Assembly (NCBI GenBank): GCA_026990765.1
Contig: JALXCV010000153.1
Coordinates: 1 to 34,440 of the forward strand
DNA: 34,440 nucleotides
Source of the DNA: Hyphomicrobiales bacterium
Lineage (GTDB): Bacteria > Pseudomonadota > Alphaproteobacteria > Rhizobiales > Aestuariivirgaceae
Direction of reading: 5' to 3'
Under the pieces are notes generated by a model. It was not told where the DNA came from. It ran no database searches and saw nothing but the letters and a program-made list of their open reading frames with translations. Within the stretch, counting starts at the first letter, position 1. Each line of letters opens with the position of its first letter. A program made the position numbers and the translations under genes. This document shows, piece after piece, positions 33,415 to 34,440 of this stretch.

Positions 33415-33843
33415 TTAATCTAAAAGCTGGACAGCTATCCGTAACTTTGCCGTAGCTGAAATTTCAAATGGCTCGAGAAATATCCGGTTACAAGATCTTC
33501 CCATTATTGTGGTTTGCATCTGCTGCTTTTGCGGCATTCTGGTAATTTCAGATGTTAAATCCACCACCAGATGCAATGCACATTGTTCAATATTTTCATG
33601 TGAGACAATGCCAATGCCCCTGACTTCAAGCTTTCCGGCAAGAAGAGGTGCCGGGCGCATGATCAGTTGATCCTTTCCTTGCTCAAACATGACCTGATCA
33701 TCTGCTATCAACTGGCAATCTTCATGTTCAGCCAGACGCAAGGCCAGATCAGACTTGCCGGAACCTGACGGGCCGCGCAGCAATACTCCCTTGCCACAGA
33801 TTGCAACAGCGGTTGCGTGCATATGCAGCGGTCTGGTGGTCAA
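33415..33843 (-). CDS. hprK: Short HPr kinase/phosphorylase
   Basis: The 142-residue protein is the short alphaproteobacterial HprK, consisting only of the C-terminal kinase domain of the Firmicute enzyme. It has the P-loop GPSGSGKSD (24-32), LIADDQV (45-51 region) for metal and catalysis, and LEVRGIGIV (71-79 region), the HprK signature. It phosphorylates or dephosphorylates the serine of HPr. The start taken is TTG at 33843, overlapping the chvG stop by four bases with GGAG ten bases upstream; an ATG seven codons later (33822) begins at MHATAV, closer to some homologues, and cannot be excluded. It lies between the ChvG kinase and EIIA/HPr, the usual rhizobial order. Confidence 0.92.
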   Translation of the reverse strand: MTTRPLHMHATAVAICGKGVLLRGPSGSGKSDLALRLAEHEDCQLIADDQVMFEQGKDQLIMRPAPLLAGKLEVRGIGIVSHENIEQCALHLVVDLTSEITRMPQKQQMQTTIMGRSCNRIFLEPFEISATAKLRIAVQLLD

Positions 33844-34440
33844 CGCTCTGCCGCTCCAGTTGATTCTTCAGTATTTGAAGGTATTTTGACAGTGAATCTT
33901 GCGCCGATAATTTTGCCATCTTTCCTGATATTCTCAGCCTTGATACTGCCGCTATAAGCATCGATTATCTGCTTGGATATACTAAGCCCCAGACCGGAAT
34001 TCTTGCCGAAAAATGCCTGTGGACGGTCAGTATAGAACCGCTTGAAAATCTTTTCCAGATTATCATCTGGAATACCTGGCCCCTGATCACAAACACTGAA
34101 TTCAACAAACTCGCCATCCATGCGCAAATCAACAATTATCTGTGACCCCTTTGAAGAAAATGAAATTGCATTGGAAAGCAGATTATGCACCACCTGACCG
34201 ATGCGGTTTTCATGGCCAAGAACCGTAAAACTGTCATCCTTGCGCCGGCGTCTGCGTCTGGGTGATGGGCTGACCTTGAAGATCAGGCTGACACCGGCTT
34301 TTTCGGCACTGTGCTGATTTAGTTCGACCAGGGTTTGCAGCAATTGTTTCATGTCAACCGGTTTGGCACGTGACCTGACCAGTTCTGCATCCAGTCTTGA
34401 AGCATCAGAAATATCAGAAATCAGCCTGTCCATGCGGGCC
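33840..34440 (-). CDS. chvG: Sensor histidine kinase ChvG, C-terminal part
   Basis: The frame enters from the right edge of the window, so the sensor domain and membrane helices lie outside. About 199 residues are visible. They start just after the H-box with MDRLISDISDASRLDAEL, typical of ChvG/ExoS/BvrS, then the N-box VVHNLLSNAISFS, G1 DQGPGIPDD, the F-box IFKRFYTDRP and G2 GLGLSISKQI. ChvG with ChvI forms the acid- and envelope-stress system of Hyphomicrobiales. A run of six arginines followed by lysine (around positions 34242-34260) lies in the loop before the N-box, an unusual basic patch. The stop overlaps the hprK start. Confidence 0.88.
   Translation of the reverse strand, partial: ARMDRLISDISDASRLDAELVRSRAKPVDMKQLLQTLVELNQHSAEKAGVSLIFKVSPSPRRRRRRKDDSFTVLGHENRIGQVVHNLLSNAISFSSKGSQIIVDLRMDGEFVEFSVCDQGPGIPDDNLEKIFKRFYTDRPQAFFGKNSGLGLSISKQIIDAYSGSIKAENIRKDGKIIGARFTVKIPSNTEESTGAAER

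Overview
The window reads as the chromosome of an alphaproteobacterium, most likely of the order Hyphomicrobiales (Rhizobiales), with base composition near or slightly below 50 % GC by eye. The main evidence is the gene order at the right end: chvG, a short hprK, a mannose-type PTS IIA gene, HPr, ahcY, a DivL-type kinase, tsaE, murU, addB, addA, trxA. This order is typical of rhizobial genomes. Almost everything is on the minus strand; the exceptions are one small membrane protein gene, one tRNA and a two-gene heat-shock operon. Coding density is high and many neighbours overlap by 1 to 17 bases.

Layout from left to right. (1) 1-2436: an intracellular PHB depolymerase gene (phaZ, 3' end outside the window) behind a promoter embedded in a perfect inverted repeat, an OmpA-like lipoprotein, and a divergent small Gly-rich membrane protein. 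(2) 2462-4981: tRNA-Pro(CGG), tRNA-Gln(TTG) and pseC-pseB, the first two steps of pseudaminic acid synthesis without the rest of the pathway. (3) 5065-17828: an eleven-gene nucleoside uptake and breakdown operon, transcribed leftward: SorC-family regulator, BMP binding protein, double-ATPase ABC protein, two permeases, cytidine deaminase, purine nucleoside phosphorylase, deoxyribose-phosphate aldolase, a two-domain ALDH16-type aldehyde dehydrogenase, thymidine phosphorylase and phosphopentomutase. Together they import nucleosides, release the base, convert deoxyribose-1-phosphate to the 5-phosphate, cleave it to glyceraldehyde-3-phosphate and acetaldehyde, and probably oxidise the acetaldehyde. 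Two copies of a TGAAA-N4-TTTCA-like element sit on the predicted -35 and -10 boxes.

(4) 17944-18732: a plus-strand small heat-shock operon (Hsp20 plus DUF1150) with a near-consensus RpoH promoter and a leader that can fold like a ROSE RNA thermometer. (5) 18729-18932: a worn IS5-type transposase fragment. (6) 19013-28218: trxA with a strong terminator, the AddAB recombination nuclease, MurU, and a TsaE-AmgK fusion linking tRNA modification to cell-wall sugar recycling. (7) 28224-32485: a DivL-like kinase whose phospho-acceptor histidine is replaced by tyrosine, and ahcY with a strong terminator and an AT-rich palindromic operator candidate. (8) 32619-34440: HPr, EIIA, HprK and the C-terminal part of the ChvG sensor kinase, a regulatory phosphotransfer cluster.

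The window is largely a conserved core region. The points that most deserve a second look are the ALDH16 enzyme inside a deoxynucleoside operon, the layered control of the Hsp20 operon, the operator geometry of the nucleoside operon and of phaZ, the Tyr-for-His kinase, and the partial pseudaminic acid locus. I did not see a clearly novel multi-gene system, phage, integron or CRISPR array.
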